This document shows positions 17,423 to 26,324 of a stretch of 64,000 nt of DNA, piece after piece. How positions within the stretch are numbered: the stretch's first letter is position 1; every line of letters starts with the position of its first letter. Below the pieces are notes generated by a model. It did no database searches. It had not been told where the DNA came from and worked only from the letters and a program-made list of their open reading frames with translations. Origin of the DNA: an uncultured Allomuricauda sp. (GTDB lineage: Bacteria; Bacteroidota; Bacteroidia; Flavobacteriales; Flavobacteriaceae); contig NZ_CAKZYF010000026.1 in the NCBI RefSeq assembly GCF_937884665.1, positions 1 to 64,000 of the forward strand. The letters run 5' to 3'. The translations under genes were made by a program, and so were the position numbers.

Positions 17423-17728
17423 TTACCCGTTTCTATTGGGTGGACCTTTCCTTTCAGGTTTAGGTGCCTTTTCCAACTCTTCCCGGGTCAAATAACCATC
17501 TTCGTTCAAATCGACCGTATCAAAATGCTTCGTTAAGGGTCCTTTTACTTCTTTTCTCGAAAGTTTACCGTCCTCATCGGCATCCAGGTCTTTGAACAGC
17601 TGGTCGATGGAGGGTGGTTTTCTCCGCGATCTCTTTTCGTCTGAATCGGATTGTCCGTGCAGTTGATATGAAGCAAAGGCCATTGTTGCCATTCCCATCA
17701 ATAAAAATCTCTTGTCTATTTTCATCAT
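17423..17728 (-). CDS. Secreted EF-hand protein
   Basis: 101 residues (start at the first of two ATGs) with a signal peptide ending near YQLHGQ. Two canonical calcium-binding loops are visible: DADEDGKLSRKE at residues 49-60 and DLNEDGYLTREE at 73-84, each with Asp, Asn or Glu at the liganding positions and Gly at position 6. The ends are basic and proline-rich. It is divergent from the ECF sigma operon; the promoters share about 110 bases, suggesting linked control. Confidence 0.85.
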   Translation of the reverse strand: MMKIDKRFLLMGMATMAFASYQLHGQSDSDEKRSRRKPPSIDQLFKDLDADEDGKLSRKEVKGPLTKHFDTVDLNEDGYLTREELEKAPKPERKGPPNRNG

Positions 17729-17837
17729 CTTTATTTTTCGTTCAAAGGTTTAGATGGGAATTGAAAAAAAAACTTGCGTAGAATAGTAAATTTTTTGAAT
17801 TCCCTTTATTTTGCGCGTGTAAAAGGCACTCTATTTA

Positions 17838-18419
17838 TTGGATGAAAAACAGTTTGTAGCAGATTTACGGGCAAAGAAGCGCGAAGCCTATGACCAACTT
17901 GTGGATGAGTATCAAAAGTTGGTTTTCAATACCTGTCTTTCTTTCGTTCCCAACACTACGGACGCAGAAGATATCGCCCAAGAAGTGTTTATCGAGATAT
18001 ACAATTCCATTTCCAAATTCAAAGAGAACTCTAAATTATCCACTTGGATATACAGGATAAGCACGAATAAGTGTTTGGAATTTATCCGTAAAAAGAATAC
18101 CAAAAAGAGATTTGGTTTCATGCAGTCTTTGGGTGGTGCTTCGCTGCCGTTGGATAAGACCCATTATTTTACCGAATTCAACCATCCTGGTATCCAATTG
18201 GAACAGAAAGAACAACGAGAGACCCTGTTTCGAGCAATTGACCGTCTTCCAGAGGGACAAAAAATAGTCTTCACCTTGCACAAAATTGAAGGGTTGAGTT
18301 ATAAGGAAGTCAGTGAGATAACCAAGAAAAGTATATCTTCTGTGGAGTCATTGCTCTTTCGGGCAAAAAAGAACCTAAAACAAATTTTAACAATATATTA
18401 TAAAAAAGAAGGAGGGTAA
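17838..18419 (+). CDS. RNA polymerase ECF sigma factor
   Basis: 193 residues. Region 2 is clear (DAEDIAQEVFIEIYNSI, LSTWIYRISTNKCLEFIRKK), as is region 4 (RLPEGQKIVFTLHKIEGLSYKEVSEI, then SISSVESLLFRAKKNLKQIL). The frame has no ATG at the right place; TTG at 17838 gives the usual N-terminus (DEKQFVADLRAKKREAYDQLV). It is followed by a small membrane protein and a Spy-like protein, the usual make-up of envelope-stress operons in this group. Confidence 0.92.
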   Translation: MDEKQFVADLRAKKREAYDQLVDEYQKLVFNTCLSFVPNTTDAEDIAQEVFIEIYNSISKFKENSKLSTWIYRISTNKCLEFIRKKNTKKRFGFMQSLGGASLPLDKTHYFTEFNHPGIQLEQKEQRETLFRAIDRLPEGQKIVFTLHKIEGLSYKEVSEITKKSISSVESLLFRAKKNLKQILTIYYKKEGG

Positions 18420-18472
18420 CGCAAGTTTTTTAGAGAAAACACATCTAATGCAATAGACCACCAGTACAAATT

Positions 18473-18790
18473 ATGGATGATAACAAAAAAATAGCACAGT
18501 TCGTAGATGAACTCATTGATTCAGCTTCAAGCCGGGTCCGTTCAACTTCGCCCACATTCTTCAATGATAAGGTGTTGAAACGGCTAGCGGTGTCGCATAC
18601 GTCTGAAGAAGTTCCTGTTTTTTTCACATGGCTTACCCCCAAGGTACAGTTTGCCGCGTTCTTGGTTTTTGTGATTCTGAATTTGGGGACATTGTATTTT
18701 AGGGATGCCTTCAATGAAACGGAAGAACTGCAGGCTTTTGCTGAAAACTATGGACTTACAAGCCCACAAGAAGAATCCCTGTTCAACTAG
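18473..18790 (+). CDS. Small membrane protein, probable anti-sigma factor
   Basis: 105 residues: a hydrophilic N-terminal part (about 1-55) facing the cytoplasm, one transmembrane helix at about 59-78 (FAAFLVFVILNLGTLYF), and a short outer tail. Position directly after the ECF sigma gene suggests that it holds the sigma factor at the membrane. No zinc-binding HxxxCxxC motif is present, so the role is inferred from context. It ends six bases before the next start, in the same reading frame. Confidence 0.6.
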   Translation: MDDNKKIAQFVDELIDSASSRVRSTSPTFFNDKVLKRLAVSHTSEEVPVFFTWLTPKVQFAAFLVFVILNLGTLYFRDAFNETEELQAFAENYGLTSPQEESLFN

Positions 18791-18796
18791 TTGGTT

Positions 18797-19285
18797 ATGA
18801 AAAGGAATACTTTGACGATTGTTTTTTTGATTTTCTTGATGGTAATGAACGGCATTTTGCTTTTTTTGGTGCTGCAAAAACCTGAACAAGTAGATAAACC
18901 CCCTCGGCAATTCCTGTCGGACCGGCTTGATTTTAATAGAGAACAGCTTTTAAAATTTGAGGAATTTGACCAAGAACACCATCAAAGGATGCGTGAAATT
19001 GATAATAGCTCCAGGCGGTTAAAGGAATTGCTTTTTGCCGATTTGGGAAAAAAGCGTTTTAGCCAACAAGAAACCGACTCTATTGCAGAAAGTATAGGAG
19101 TATTGACAAAAGAAAGGGAGCTTGAGGTGTTGCGATATTTTAATAAGGTTGAGGCAATCTGTACATCGGACCAAAAACGAAGATTGAGACAAATTGTTTT
19201 ACAAGTATTTCGGAGACCCCCTGGAAAGGGTCGTCATCCGGGCCCGCCTCCCCATGGTCCAGCACCTCCTCCCCGATCAGAATAA
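18797..19285 (+). CDS. Spy/CpxP-like periplasmic protein
   Basis: 162 residues from ATG 18797 with an N-terminal membrane anchor or signal (about 8-28). The mature part is a helical, charged domain of the heavy-metal-resistance/Spy type: FLSDRLDFNREQLLKFEEF and a later SDQKRRLRQIV segment, with a Pro-, Gly- and His-rich tail (GRHPGPPPHGPAPPP). Such proteins act as periplasmic chaperones or stress sensors. It closes the ECF sigma operon before a terminator. Confidence 0.75.
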   Translation: MKRNTLTIVFLIFLMVMNGILLFLVLQKPEQVDKPPRQFLSDRLDFNREQLLKFEEFDQEHHQRMREIDNSSRRLKELLFADLGKKRFSQQETDSIAESIGVLTKERELEVLRYFNKVEAICTSDQKRRLRQIVLQVFRRPPGKGRHPGPPPHGPAPPPRSE

Positions 19286-19328
19286 AATAGTAGTACCTTC
19301 ATCGAGATTATTTTTCTTAGGATTTTTT

Positions 19329-19359
19329 AGTCCGGTATATTACTGACCGGGCTTTTTTT
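19329..19359 (+). terminator. Rho-independent terminator after the ECF sigma operon
   Basis: Eight-base-pair stem AGTCCGGT/ACCGGGCT with one G-U pair and a nine-base loop, followed by seven T. It lies 44 bases after the Spy-like gene. Confidence 0.75.
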
Positions 19360-19458
19360 ACTTACGCGCTCCATTTAACTTTTTTAACATAACTTAAGGC
19401 GTAATCTGAAATTCTTCGTTTCGGAGCACACAACAACACCTAATCCAAATAAAATAAG

Positions 19459-20217
19459 ATGACAGAACAGCTTCAAAAAATCACTCAGAAACATTGTGAA
19501 AGTCCTCCTGCGAAATACAATGATTTAAGTGCATTGTTTCTCAACTGTACCCTAAATAGAACACCTGTGCTATCCCATACCGAAGGGTTGATCCAGGTAG
19601 CCCAGAACATTTTTGAAAAGAACGGTGTAAAAACCCAAATAATCCGACCGGTGGATTATGAGATTCCAGCTGGTTTGGGTCTGGACATGTCGCAGACCCC
19701 CGAGTGGGACAAGGATGATTGGCCCAAGATTCAAAAGGAAATCGATGCATGTGACATTCTGATAATCTGTACATCGGTTTGGTTGGGAGAGAAATCATCT
19801 GTCTGCAACCGAACCTTGGAACGCATGTACGGATACACCCATCAATTCAATCCCAAAGGGCAATATCGCGACTACGGTAAGGTCGGTGCCACGTTGATTA
19901 CTGGGAACGAGGATGGGGTAAAACACTGTGCCATGAATATTTTGTTTTCGCTTTCCCATATTGGATATACAGTTCCGCCACAGGCAGATGCTGGATGGAT
20001 GGGCGAAGCGGGTCCAGGACCCTCCTATCGCGATGCGGGTTCCGGAGGTCCCGAGAACGATTTCACCAATCGCAATACCACATTTTTAGTATGGAATTGT
20101 TTGCACCTGGCCAGAATGCTAAAAGACCAAGGAGGTATTCCAGCCTACGGGAATCAACCGGATGAATGGGAAGCTGGTTGCAAAGCAGGATTTGATAGTC
20201 CCGAGCATAAAAGATAG
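19459..20217 (+). CDS. Flavodoxin-like NAD(P)H-dependent FMN reductase family protein
   Basis: 252 residues, cytoplasmic. The flavodoxin fold is visible as ALFLNCTLNRTPVLSHTEGL (a modified phosphate loop), DILIICTSVWLGEKSSVCNRTLERM and GKVGATLITGNEDGVKHCAMNILFSL. The C-terminal part (WMGEAGPGPSYRDAGSGG) is typical of this subgroup. It should bind FMN; the substrate is unknown. It stands alone between two terminator or spacer regions. Confidence 0.8.
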   Translation: MTEQLQKITQKHCESPPAKYNDLSALFLNCTLNRTPVLSHTEGLIQVAQNIFEKNGVKTQIIRPVDYEIPAGLGLDMSQTPEWDKDDWPKIQKEIDACDILIICTSVWLGEKSSVCNRTLERMYGYTHQFNPKGQYRDYGKVGATLITGNEDGVKHCAMNILFSLSHIGYTVPPQADAGWMGEAGPGPSYRDAGSGGPENDFTNRNTTFLVWNCLHLARMLKDQGGIPAYGNQPDEWEAGCKAGFDSPEHKR

Positions 20218-20535
20218 GCACAGCGGGTTGTTTCGACTTCTCCCCAGATGAAAAGAACATCTATTTTCAGCACAATCCATATAACAAAGTTTTTCATTTG
20301 TTCTGAATACCTCTAATGAAAAGTGGTGTTTGTTTTTGTTCTTATTAAAAGGGTTTATTATGGGTTCAAGGTATTTTTCAAGATACGGTGTGAAAGGAAA
20401 TCCCTAATGTTCAGACCTATTACCAGAAATTGTTCATATCCCTTGAGTGAAAACAGACATTTGTTTCAGGAAAAATATCTGGGGTAGGACACGCGAAGCG
20501 ATTTCACTACGTAAATAAAAAGAGTCAGTTTAAAA
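20218..20535. other. Intergenic region, no gene seen
   Basis: 318 AT-rich bases between the flavodoxin-like and YHS genes. No coding frame, hairpin terminator or repeat was convincing. It presumably contains the YHS promoter, but no clear TTTG/TAnnTTTG pair was found. Confidence 0.4.
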
Positions 20536-20985
20536 ATGAAAAAAATAGTTTTCCTATCCTTTATGTTCTTAGGTATTTTTAGCTATGCCCAATCCATTGA
20601 TTACAATATCAAAAAGGGATATGCAGCCCATGGTTATGATGTGGTCGCCTATTTTGACGATCATGCACTGGAAGGTCAAACTGCTTACAGTACAACCTTT
20701 GATGGGGTCGATTATAAGTTTTCTTCCAAGGAAAATTTAGATAAGTTTCTCACCAATCCAGAAAAATATACTCCGCAATATGGGGGATACTGTGCCTATG
20801 CCATTGCGGTCTCTGGGAAAAAAGTAGGCATAAATCCAGAAACTTTTGAGATACGTGACGATAAACTGTATCTGTTTTACAATAAAGGAAAAACCAATAC
20901 ACTGGAGCTATGGAAGAAAGCGTCGCCAGAACGTTTACAGTCTGAAGCCGATGCGAATTGGGAAAAAATAAAAAGTAAAAAGTAA
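20536..20985 (+). CDS. Secreted YHS domain-containing protein
   Basis: 149 residues with a signal peptide ending near SYAQ. The YHS-type core is GYDVVAYFDDHALEGQTAYSTTFDGVDYKFSSKENLDKFLTNPEKY (summarised by its ends), then YGGYCAYAI with the conserved cysteine. YHS domains are associated with metal, especially copper, handling. The function here is inferred. Likely starts the short plus-strand run that continues with the LysE transporter. Confidence 0.85.
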   Translation: MKKIVFLSFMFLGIFSYAQSIDYNIKKGYAAHGYDVVAYFDDHALEGQTAYSTTFDGVDYKFSSKENLDKFLTNPEKYTPQYGGYCAYAIAVSGKKVGINPETFEIRDDKLYLFYNKGKTNTLELWKKASPERLQSEADANWEKIKSKK

Positions 20986-21042
20986 CACTTGGGATACATG
21001 ATTTTTATTGGAAATATCTCCAAATGAAGTTTTAGATACCAG

Positions 21043-21696
21043 ATGAAGAAAAGTCTCAAGGTTGTGTTTTCCGGTTTTTTGATAAGTTTTTTAGGGGCTT
21101 TGCCACTGGGAACTTTAAATCTTACGGCGTTTGATATTTCAGCCTCACAGGGTTTCAGTTCGGCATTTTGGTTTGCCACGGCGGTAATCCTCGTAGAACT
21201 TGCCGTTGTTCGATTGGCGCTTTATGGCAATGAGAAACTGATTCTTACCAACCGCTTGGCCAATTATCTCTTCCCGTTGGGAATCGTATTGCTCTTGTAT
21301 TTGGCATTGGTAAGTTTCTCGGACGCGGGACAGCTTATTGATTCGGGAACAAAACCCTCCTTATTGCCGCATATTGCATCGCCATTTGTCTTGGGATTGT
21401 TGTTAAGCGCACTCAACCCATTGCATTTCCCGTTTTGGATGACCTGGACCAAGGTCTTGTCGACAAAAGGGATATTGGAACGTTCAAAAAGGTCTTACGC
21501 ATCTTATATAATAGGTATAGGGGCCGGTTCGCTTTTGGGTCTCCTTATCTTTATTTTCCTCGGAAAATATGTCTTTAGTAACTATCGGGAATACAGTAAG
21601 GTAACCAATTTACTTATGGGATTGTTATATCTCGGGTTTTCATTCTATCTTACTTTTTTATTGATAAAAAAACACCTTAACCTTAAATTACAATAA
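21043..21696 (+). CDS. LysE family transporter
   Basis: 217 residues with six hydrophobic segments. The N-terminal SFLGALPLGTLNLTAFDISASQG resembles the GxxPGPxxxxxxxxxxxxG opening of LysE/RhtB exporters, and ALNPLHFPFWMTW is the second conserved block (family: NPKxxxFW). It should export amino acids or related small molecules across the inner membrane; the substrate is unknown. It stops six bases before the DinB-like gene. Confidence 0.75.
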   Translation: MKKSLKVVFSGFLISFLGALPLGTLNLTAFDISASQGFSSAFWFATAVILVELAVVRLALYGNEKLILTNRLANYLFPLGIVLLLYLALVSFSDAGQLIDSGTKPSLLPHIASPFVLGLLLSALNPLHFPFWMTWTKVLSTKGILERSKRSYASYIIGIGAGSLLGLLIFIFLGKYVFSNYREYSKVTNLLMGLLYLGFSFYLTFLLIKKHLNLKLQ

Positions 21697-21701
21697 ACCA
21701 C

Positions 21702-22187
21702 ATGTTCATAGCATCAGCAAATACACTGGAACAATTCAAACAAATTTTAACACTGCTCCCGGATGACGCTTACAAAGCTCCTTGTCCCGTATTGTCCAAC
21801 GCCACCATAGGCCAACATACCAGGCATGTAATAGAACTCTATTTATGTCTCATTCGTGGGTATGATACTGAAGCCGTCTCTTATGACAAGCGGAAACGGG
21901 ATACACGTATCGAAAATGAGAAATCCTTTGCGCTCCAGCAATTGGAATGGGTACAGGAAAAACTTGAAAAACCAAATAAATCCTTGCGTGTAACGTATGA
22001 GCTCCGAGGGTCTGATACATCTTTGGAATCAAATTACTATCGCGAAGTAATGTACAACTTGGAGCACGCTATTCACCATCATGCATTGATAAAAGTGGGC
22101 ATAAAGCACTTCACGGAATTGGAGTTACCGGATTCTTTCGGTGTGGCACCCTCAACTATGGAATATAGAAAGGCATGTGCACAGTAA
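21702..22187 (+). CDS. DinB-like four-helix protein
   Basis: 161 residues. The putative metal-binding histidines of the DinB/YfiT superfamily are seen in IGQHTRHVIELY and in LEHAIHHHALIKVG. The function is unknown; members include thiol transferases and damage-inducible proteins. The 3' end overlaps the NRDE gene by 13 bases, indicating coupling in an operon. Confidence 0.75.
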   Translation: MFIASANTLEQFKQILTLLPDDAYKAPCPVLSNATIGQHTRHVIELYLCLIRGYDTEAVSYDKRKRDTRIENEKSFALQQLEWVQEKLEKPNKSLRVTYELRGSDTSLESNYYREVMYNLEHAIHHHALIKVGIKHFTELELPDSFGVAPSTMEYRKACAQ

Positions 22188-22894
22188 GTTTTGTCCCCAA
22201 CAGGGGTAGCTATTACATCACTTCTAATCGAGACGAGCATATTTCCCGTCCCCCAGCTTTCGAACCCAAACGTGAGGTCGTGAACAATATGGGCCTGTTA
22301 TTTCCAAAAGACCCCCAAGCCGGGGGAACCTGGTTTGCGATAAACGAATTGGGTCATGTGGGCGTTGTGTTGAACGGTGCCTTTGAAAAACATCGGTCTA
22401 CAGCAAATTACCGAAAAAGTCGAGGGCTGGTTCTTTTGGAGGTTATGTCCAGGGAAACGCCTTTTCGCTATGTACAAGATACGTGCTTGGAAGGGATAGA
22501 ACCCTTTACCTTGGTTTTATGGGAAAATGGATCCTTGTTGGAAACGCGCTGGGACGGGAATCGGAAACACTCAAAAAGCTTGAGTACGTTGGAGGGACAT
22601 ATCTGGTCATCCGTAACTTTATATGATGCCGATGCCATACACCAAAGGGCCTCCCTTTTTTCTGATTTTATGATAGAAAATACTGAAGTGCGACCTGAAC
22701 AAGTCGTAGATTTCCATTCCAACAATCACCAGGATTTTGAGAATGGTTTCATCATAGACCGCAAAACAGGTCTTAAAACGTTCAGTGTTACCCAAGCGGT
22801 TTTGGATGATACAACTTCATTGCGTCATTTTGACCTCTTGAACGGGAAGAAATCCGTGGTCTCCTTCAATACGGACCAACTAACCCTTCACTAA
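22175..22894 (+). CDS. NRDE (TANGO2-like) family protein
   Basis: 239 residues. It begins MCTVSF with Cys2 as possible N-terminal nucleophile and has the family-defining TSNRDE at residues 16-21, followed by AGGTWFAINELGHVGVVLNG. These features place it in the NRDE/transport-and-Golgi-organisation-2 family, whose bacterial role is not established. It overlaps the DinB gene and ends one base before the ATP-grasp gene. Confidence 0.88.
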   Translation: MCTVSFVPNRGSYYITSNRDEHISRPPAFEPKREVVNNMGLLFPKDPQAGGTWFAINELGHVGVVLNGAFEKHRSTANYRKSRGLVLLEVMSRETPFRYVQDTCLEGIEPFTLVLWENGSLLETRWDGNRKHSKSLSTLEGHIWSSVTLYDADAIHQRASLFSDFMIENTEVRPEQVVDFHSNNHQDFENGFIIDRKTGLKTFSVTQAVLDDTTSLRHFDLLNGKKSVVSFNTDQLTLH

Positions 22895-22895
22895 A

Positions 22896-23939
22896 ATGAA
22901 AAGGTGGCAATTAAAACTATATAAATGGACACATTGGGAATACTGGCCGTTTCCCCTGGTCTATTATCCCTTGTTTCCAGTTTGGCTCTACTTTTCAATA
23001 AAGGCACGCTCATTTTTCTTTTTCAATGCGGCCAATCCTACCATGAAAAACGGTGGGATGGCGATGGAATCCAAGATGCAGATTTATGATTTGATTCCGC
23101 ATGGGAATTACCCAAAAACCATTTACATCTCAAAAAAGGAGAATTTAGAACATGCGTTGAACAAAGTATTCGCCTCACGCATTCCTTATCCCTTTATCGT
23201 AAAGCCCGATATCGGGATGAAATCATTTGGTGTTGATAAAATTAAGAACAAAGAGGAGTTCAAGAATTATTTTCTTCGAATGCACGATGATTTTTTGGTG
23301 CAGGATTTGGTTCCCTACACTAAAGAATTGGGTATTTTTTATGTACGCATTCCTGGTGAGGACAAGGGACAGATTACTGGAATGGTGTCCAAGAAGTTTT
23401 TATCGGTAATCGGCGATGGAAAGAGTTCCATCCTTCAATTGATAAAGCAAAACCCCAGAAGTCATTTTCAGTTGAATGCCCTTAAGAAAAAATACGGTTT
23501 TAAACTGAATATGGTTTTGGACGAAGGGAAGGAGTTTGTTTTGGTACCCTTCGGAAGCCATACACGGGGAGCGGAGTTTAGGGATGTAAGTCATTTGTTG
23601 AACGACGACCTTCTTAAGACCATCGATAACCTTTGTGCCAAAGTTGAAGGCTTCCATTACGGTCGTTTGGACGTATTGTACAATTCCATCGAGGAACTAA
23701 GTCGTGGTAAAAAATTCAGCGTAATCGAGATAAATGGAGCGGGAGGGGAGCCTACCCATATTTATGACCCGGACCACTCCGTTTTTTATGCTTGGAAAGA
23801 AATCTTTAGACATTGGAAACTGATGAACAAAGTCAGTATTCTGAACCACAAAAAGGGATATTCCTATCTCAGTTTTAAGGATGGAAGGGCCATGCTCAGG
23901 GACAGCAACATCGTGGAACAACAAATAAAGGCCATTTAA
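22896..23939 (+). CDS. ATP-grasp domain protein
   Basis: 347 residues. The N-terminal part is aromatic and may lie at the membrane (YWPFPLVYYPLFPVWLY). The ATP-grasp core includes YPFIVKPDIGMKSFGVDKI, DFLVQDLVPYTKELGIFYVRIPG, VIGDGKSS and the metal-site segment FSVIEINGAGGEPTH. It should catalyse ATP-dependent ligation of a carboxylate to an amine; the substrate is unknown. D-Ala-D-Ala ligase-like annotation is common for this group but not supported by specific residues. One base after the NRDE gene. Confidence 0.75.
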   Translation: MKRWQLKLYKWTHWEYWPFPLVYYPLFPVWLYFSIKARSFFFFNAANPTMKNGGMAMESKMQIYDLIPHGNYPKTIYISKKENLEHALNKVFASRIPYPFIVKPDIGMKSFGVDKIKNKEEFKNYFLRMHDDFLVQDLVPYTKELGIFYVRIPGEDKGQITGMVSKKFLSVIGDGKSSILQLIKQNPRSHFQLNALKKKYGFKLNMVLDEGKEFVLVPFGSHTRGAEFRDVSHLLNDDLLKTIDNLCAKVEGFHYGRLDVLYNSIEELSRGKKFSVIEINGAGGEPTHIYDPDHSVFYAWKEIFRHWKLMNKVSILNHKKGYSYLSFKDGRAMLRDSNIVEQQIKAI

Positions 23940-23940
23940 C

Positions 23941-24513
23941 ATGAAAATGAAATCTCTAGTGTTTTCCTTTTTTTTGGTAGGGTTGGCACATTTTGTATCC
24001 GCCCAAGATGCTTCCTTGACCGGAGGGACCCACCTTGGACTTTCCGTGCAAGCTTATCCCGCAGGAGTTATTCCAACGGTCAACCTGGAAACGTACTTAA
24101 ATGACACGTCTTCACTTTTGTTCAGGTTGGGAGCGAACTTTACGGATAGACAGGATTTTAGTGACGTTAATGTAACGGAAGAAGGCAGTGGATTTGGGGG
24201 TTCGCTGGGATTTAGAAAACATTTTCCACTAAAAACAGGAAAGATTGTTGCCGGAATACTTACCGATTTATGGAGTCTTGAGATTGATTGGACGGATATA
24301 GGTCCTGCCGATGAACCCATTTCAGGGACGACAGATATCTTGGTTCTTCAGCCCTATCTGGAAGGAGGATATTTCCTCCCAATTAAGAATTCGTCATCCC
24401 AGATTGGGCTTACCCTTGGTTTTGGACGGGAAATCAATATCGTCACAGATGGTGATGAAGTGGCCCAGGATTTTATCGCCAGTATAGCCCTCCAGTTTAT
24501 GTTTGGTCTTTAG
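23941..24513 (+). CDS. Outer-membrane beta-barrel protein, unknown
   Basis: 190 residues with a signal peptide ending near FVSAQ. Alternating strands (TGGTHLGLSVQAYPAG, LLFRLGANFTDRQDF, FGGSLGFRKHF, IGLTLGFGREINIV) and a terminal phenylalanine-containing strand (ALQFMFGL) suggest a small barrel. It ends the five-gene plus-strand run and is convergent with the next gene. Confidence 0.65.
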   Translation: MKMKSLVFSFFLVGLAHFVSAQDASLTGGTHLGLSVQAYPAGVIPTVNLETYLNDTSSLLFRLGANFTDRQDFSDVNVTEEGSGFGGSLGFRKHFPLKTGKIVAGILTDLWSLEIDWTDIGPADEPISGTTDILVLQPYLEGGYFLPIKNSSSQIGLTLGFGREINIVTDGDEVAQDFIASIALQFMFGL

Positions 24514-24528
24514 GTTGTCGCTCTCTTC

Positions 24529-25317
24529 TTATTTAAAGGCAACTTTGCGATAGTGATGGATCGCTTCGTTGAAAAAATCAGTAGCCTCTTTTTTATCGGT
24601 GGTTTTTGTAACCGGCAAAATGGCTCCTTTAAATTTTTGGTTCAACCATTTTCCTTGAGATAGTTTTGGGAATGTACTGGTATCCAACCCAGAATGGGCA
24701 CAGTATCCGCTGATGTAAAAATAATGGTCCGCAACCAGGGAATCCGGTACGGTGAGTCCCAGGCCAATTGTTACATCCGAATTGTTTAATGGCGAAAACG
24801 CACCAGTATCAAAATGATGGGGCCAAATACGTACCTCCGAGTGCAAACGGTTTGTGGCCAAAACTTCAGAAAGTACTTGGTTTGCCAATATCCGTAACCA
24901 AATCAGCTGTTCCATTTTTTTCTGATTGTTCATCTGAAAGGTTTCATAGATACCCATAGCATAGGGAAGCTGGTAATGAAGTCGGTAGTTATAGGCTTTG
25001 GAGGAATCCAAAGCAGTGGTGACCTCCTTCAACCAGTCAACCACCTCATTATGCGATTTTCCATGTAGGGCAAGTGAACGGGGCTCATCTGAAATCCATT
25101 GAAGTGCGAAATCTGGAAAGTCGAGACCAAGCTTGCTCCCCTTTTTATCCAACGGTCGGGTTTCCAATCTTTTTTCAGTATTGGAAAAGCTAAGGTTCGT
25201 ATGGCTGTCATCTTCCTTTTTTTCCAAAAAACTAATGGCCGTCGTGGCCAGGTACTGCGCCGCCAAATGAAGTTGCGCGAACATATCCATGTTGCTTGGT
25301 TTTAGGCCGTTTGCCAA
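24529..25317 (-). CDS. Conserved-looking cytoplasmic protein of unknown function
   Basis: 262 residues, no signal peptide or membrane segment. Recognisable landmarks are FAQLHLAAQYLATTAISFL, KLGLDFPDFALQW and IWPHHFDTG followed by IGLGLTVPDSL. The WPHHFDTG histidines could bind metal. The arrangement vaguely recalls the DUF5996 group, but I cannot confirm it. It shares the minus strand with ypdA, 20 bases downstream of that gene, and may be in its operon. Confidence 0.6.
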   Translation of the reverse strand: MANGLKPSNMDMFAQLHLAAQYLATTAISFLEKKEDDSHTNLSFSNTEKRLETRPLDKKGSKLGLDFPDFALQWISDEPRSLALHGKSHNEVVDWLKEVTTALDSSKAYNYRLHYQLPYAMGIYETFQMNNQKKMEQLIWLRILANQVLSEVLATNRLHSEVRIWPHHFDTGAFSPLNNSDVTIGLGLTVPDSLVADHYFYISGYCAHSGLDTSTFPKLSQGKWLNQKFKGAILPVTKTTDKKEATDFFNEAIHHYRKVAFK

Positions 25318-25337
25318 AATAAGGAATTGTAGGTTGA

Positions 25338-26324
25338 TTATGTTTTATGCGCCAGTTGCATCTTTTCCAAAATGGCCGAAACAATGATCTGGGCATGTAT
25401 CCTAGAATTTTCTATGAACCATTTATGGGTTTCCATCCCTCCGCAGATAACACCTGCCAAAAAAAGTCCCTCTATATTGGTTTCCATGGTATCTGAATTG
25501 TAATGGGGCAACTTCTTTTCATCTTTAGAAAGATGGATGCCGAGTTGTTCCAAAAACTCAAAATTGGGCATATATCCCGTTAGGGCAAGAACAAAATCAT
25601 TTTCCAGTCGTACGATGCCTTCCAGCGTATCCAGTACAATTTCGTTTTCCAGTATTTCTATGACGTTCGAATTGTAGTAGGCGGTGATACTACCTTCTTT
25701 GATTCTGTTTATAATATCGGGCCTCACCCAATACTTGACACGTTGTCCTACTTCTGGACCTCGAATTATCAAAGTAACATCAGCTCCTTTTCTGTAACAC
25801 TCCAAAGCCGCGTCTACAGCAGAATTACTGGCGCCTACAATTGCAAGTTTTTGGCTGGCATAAAAGTGTGGGTCCTTGTAATAGTGCGACACTTTGGGTA
25901 AATTTTCCCCAGCGACATGAATTTGATTGGGCAAATCATAGAAACCAGTAGCTACAATAATGTTTTTGGCGCTATAGGTACGTTTTGAGGTAGCTACTTC
26001 AAAACGGTCTCCCAACTTTTTCACTTGATTTACCGTTTCAAATAAATGGATATTCAACTTATTGGATGTCACGATTCGTCGATAATATTCCAACGCCTCG
26101 TTGCGTTTCGGTTTGGCTTCTTTACTGATAAACGGTATCTCATCGATCTCCAGCTTTTCCGAAGATGAGAAAAACTGCATGTTCACCGGATAATTAAATA
26201 GAGAATTCACTATGGTCCCTTTCTCAATAATGAGATAGGAAAGTCCTTTTTTTTGCGCTTCCAATCCGCATGCTATGCCTATGGGGCCTCCACCAACTAT
26301 CGCTAAATCATAGTGATTCGTCAT
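25338..26324 (-). CDS. ypdA: YpdA/Bdr-like NAD(P)H flavoprotein disulfide reductase
   Basis: 328 residues. It has the FAD-binding GGGPIGIACGLEAQKKG near the N-terminus, the NAD(P)H-binding VGASNSAVDAALECYRKGADV and the FAD-closing NIEGLFLAGVICGG. This pattern matches the YpdA family, which reduces bacillithiol disulfide. There is no CxxC redox pair of the thioredoxin-reductase type, as expected for YpdA. It overlaps rpe by four bases (ATGA), so the two are coupled. Bacillithiol itself is not shown by the window. Confidence 0.8.
   Translation of the reverse strand: MTNHYDLAIVGGGPIGIACGLEAQKKGLSYLIIEKGTIVNSLFNYPVNMQFFSSSEKLEIDEIPFISKEAKPKRNEALEYYRRIVTSNKLNIHLFETVNQVKKLGDRFEVATSKRTYSAKNIIVATGFYDLPNQIHVAGENLPKVSHYYKDPHFYASQKLAIVGASNSAVDAALECYRKGADVTLIIRGPEVGQRVKYWVRPDIINRIKEGSITAYYNSNVIEILENEIVLDTLEGIVRLENDFVLALTGYMPNFEFLEQLGIHLSKDEKKLPHYNSDTMETNIEGLFLAGVICGGMETHKWFIENSRIHAQIIVSAILEKMQLAHKT

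Noticed and set aside
18473-19285. Two adjacent frames separated by one TAG, which could be another broken gene
   Set aside because: Each half has its own N-terminus and membrane segment, and an ATG follows six bases after the stop. The arrangement sigma, single-helix protein, Spy-like protein is usual, so they are separate genes.
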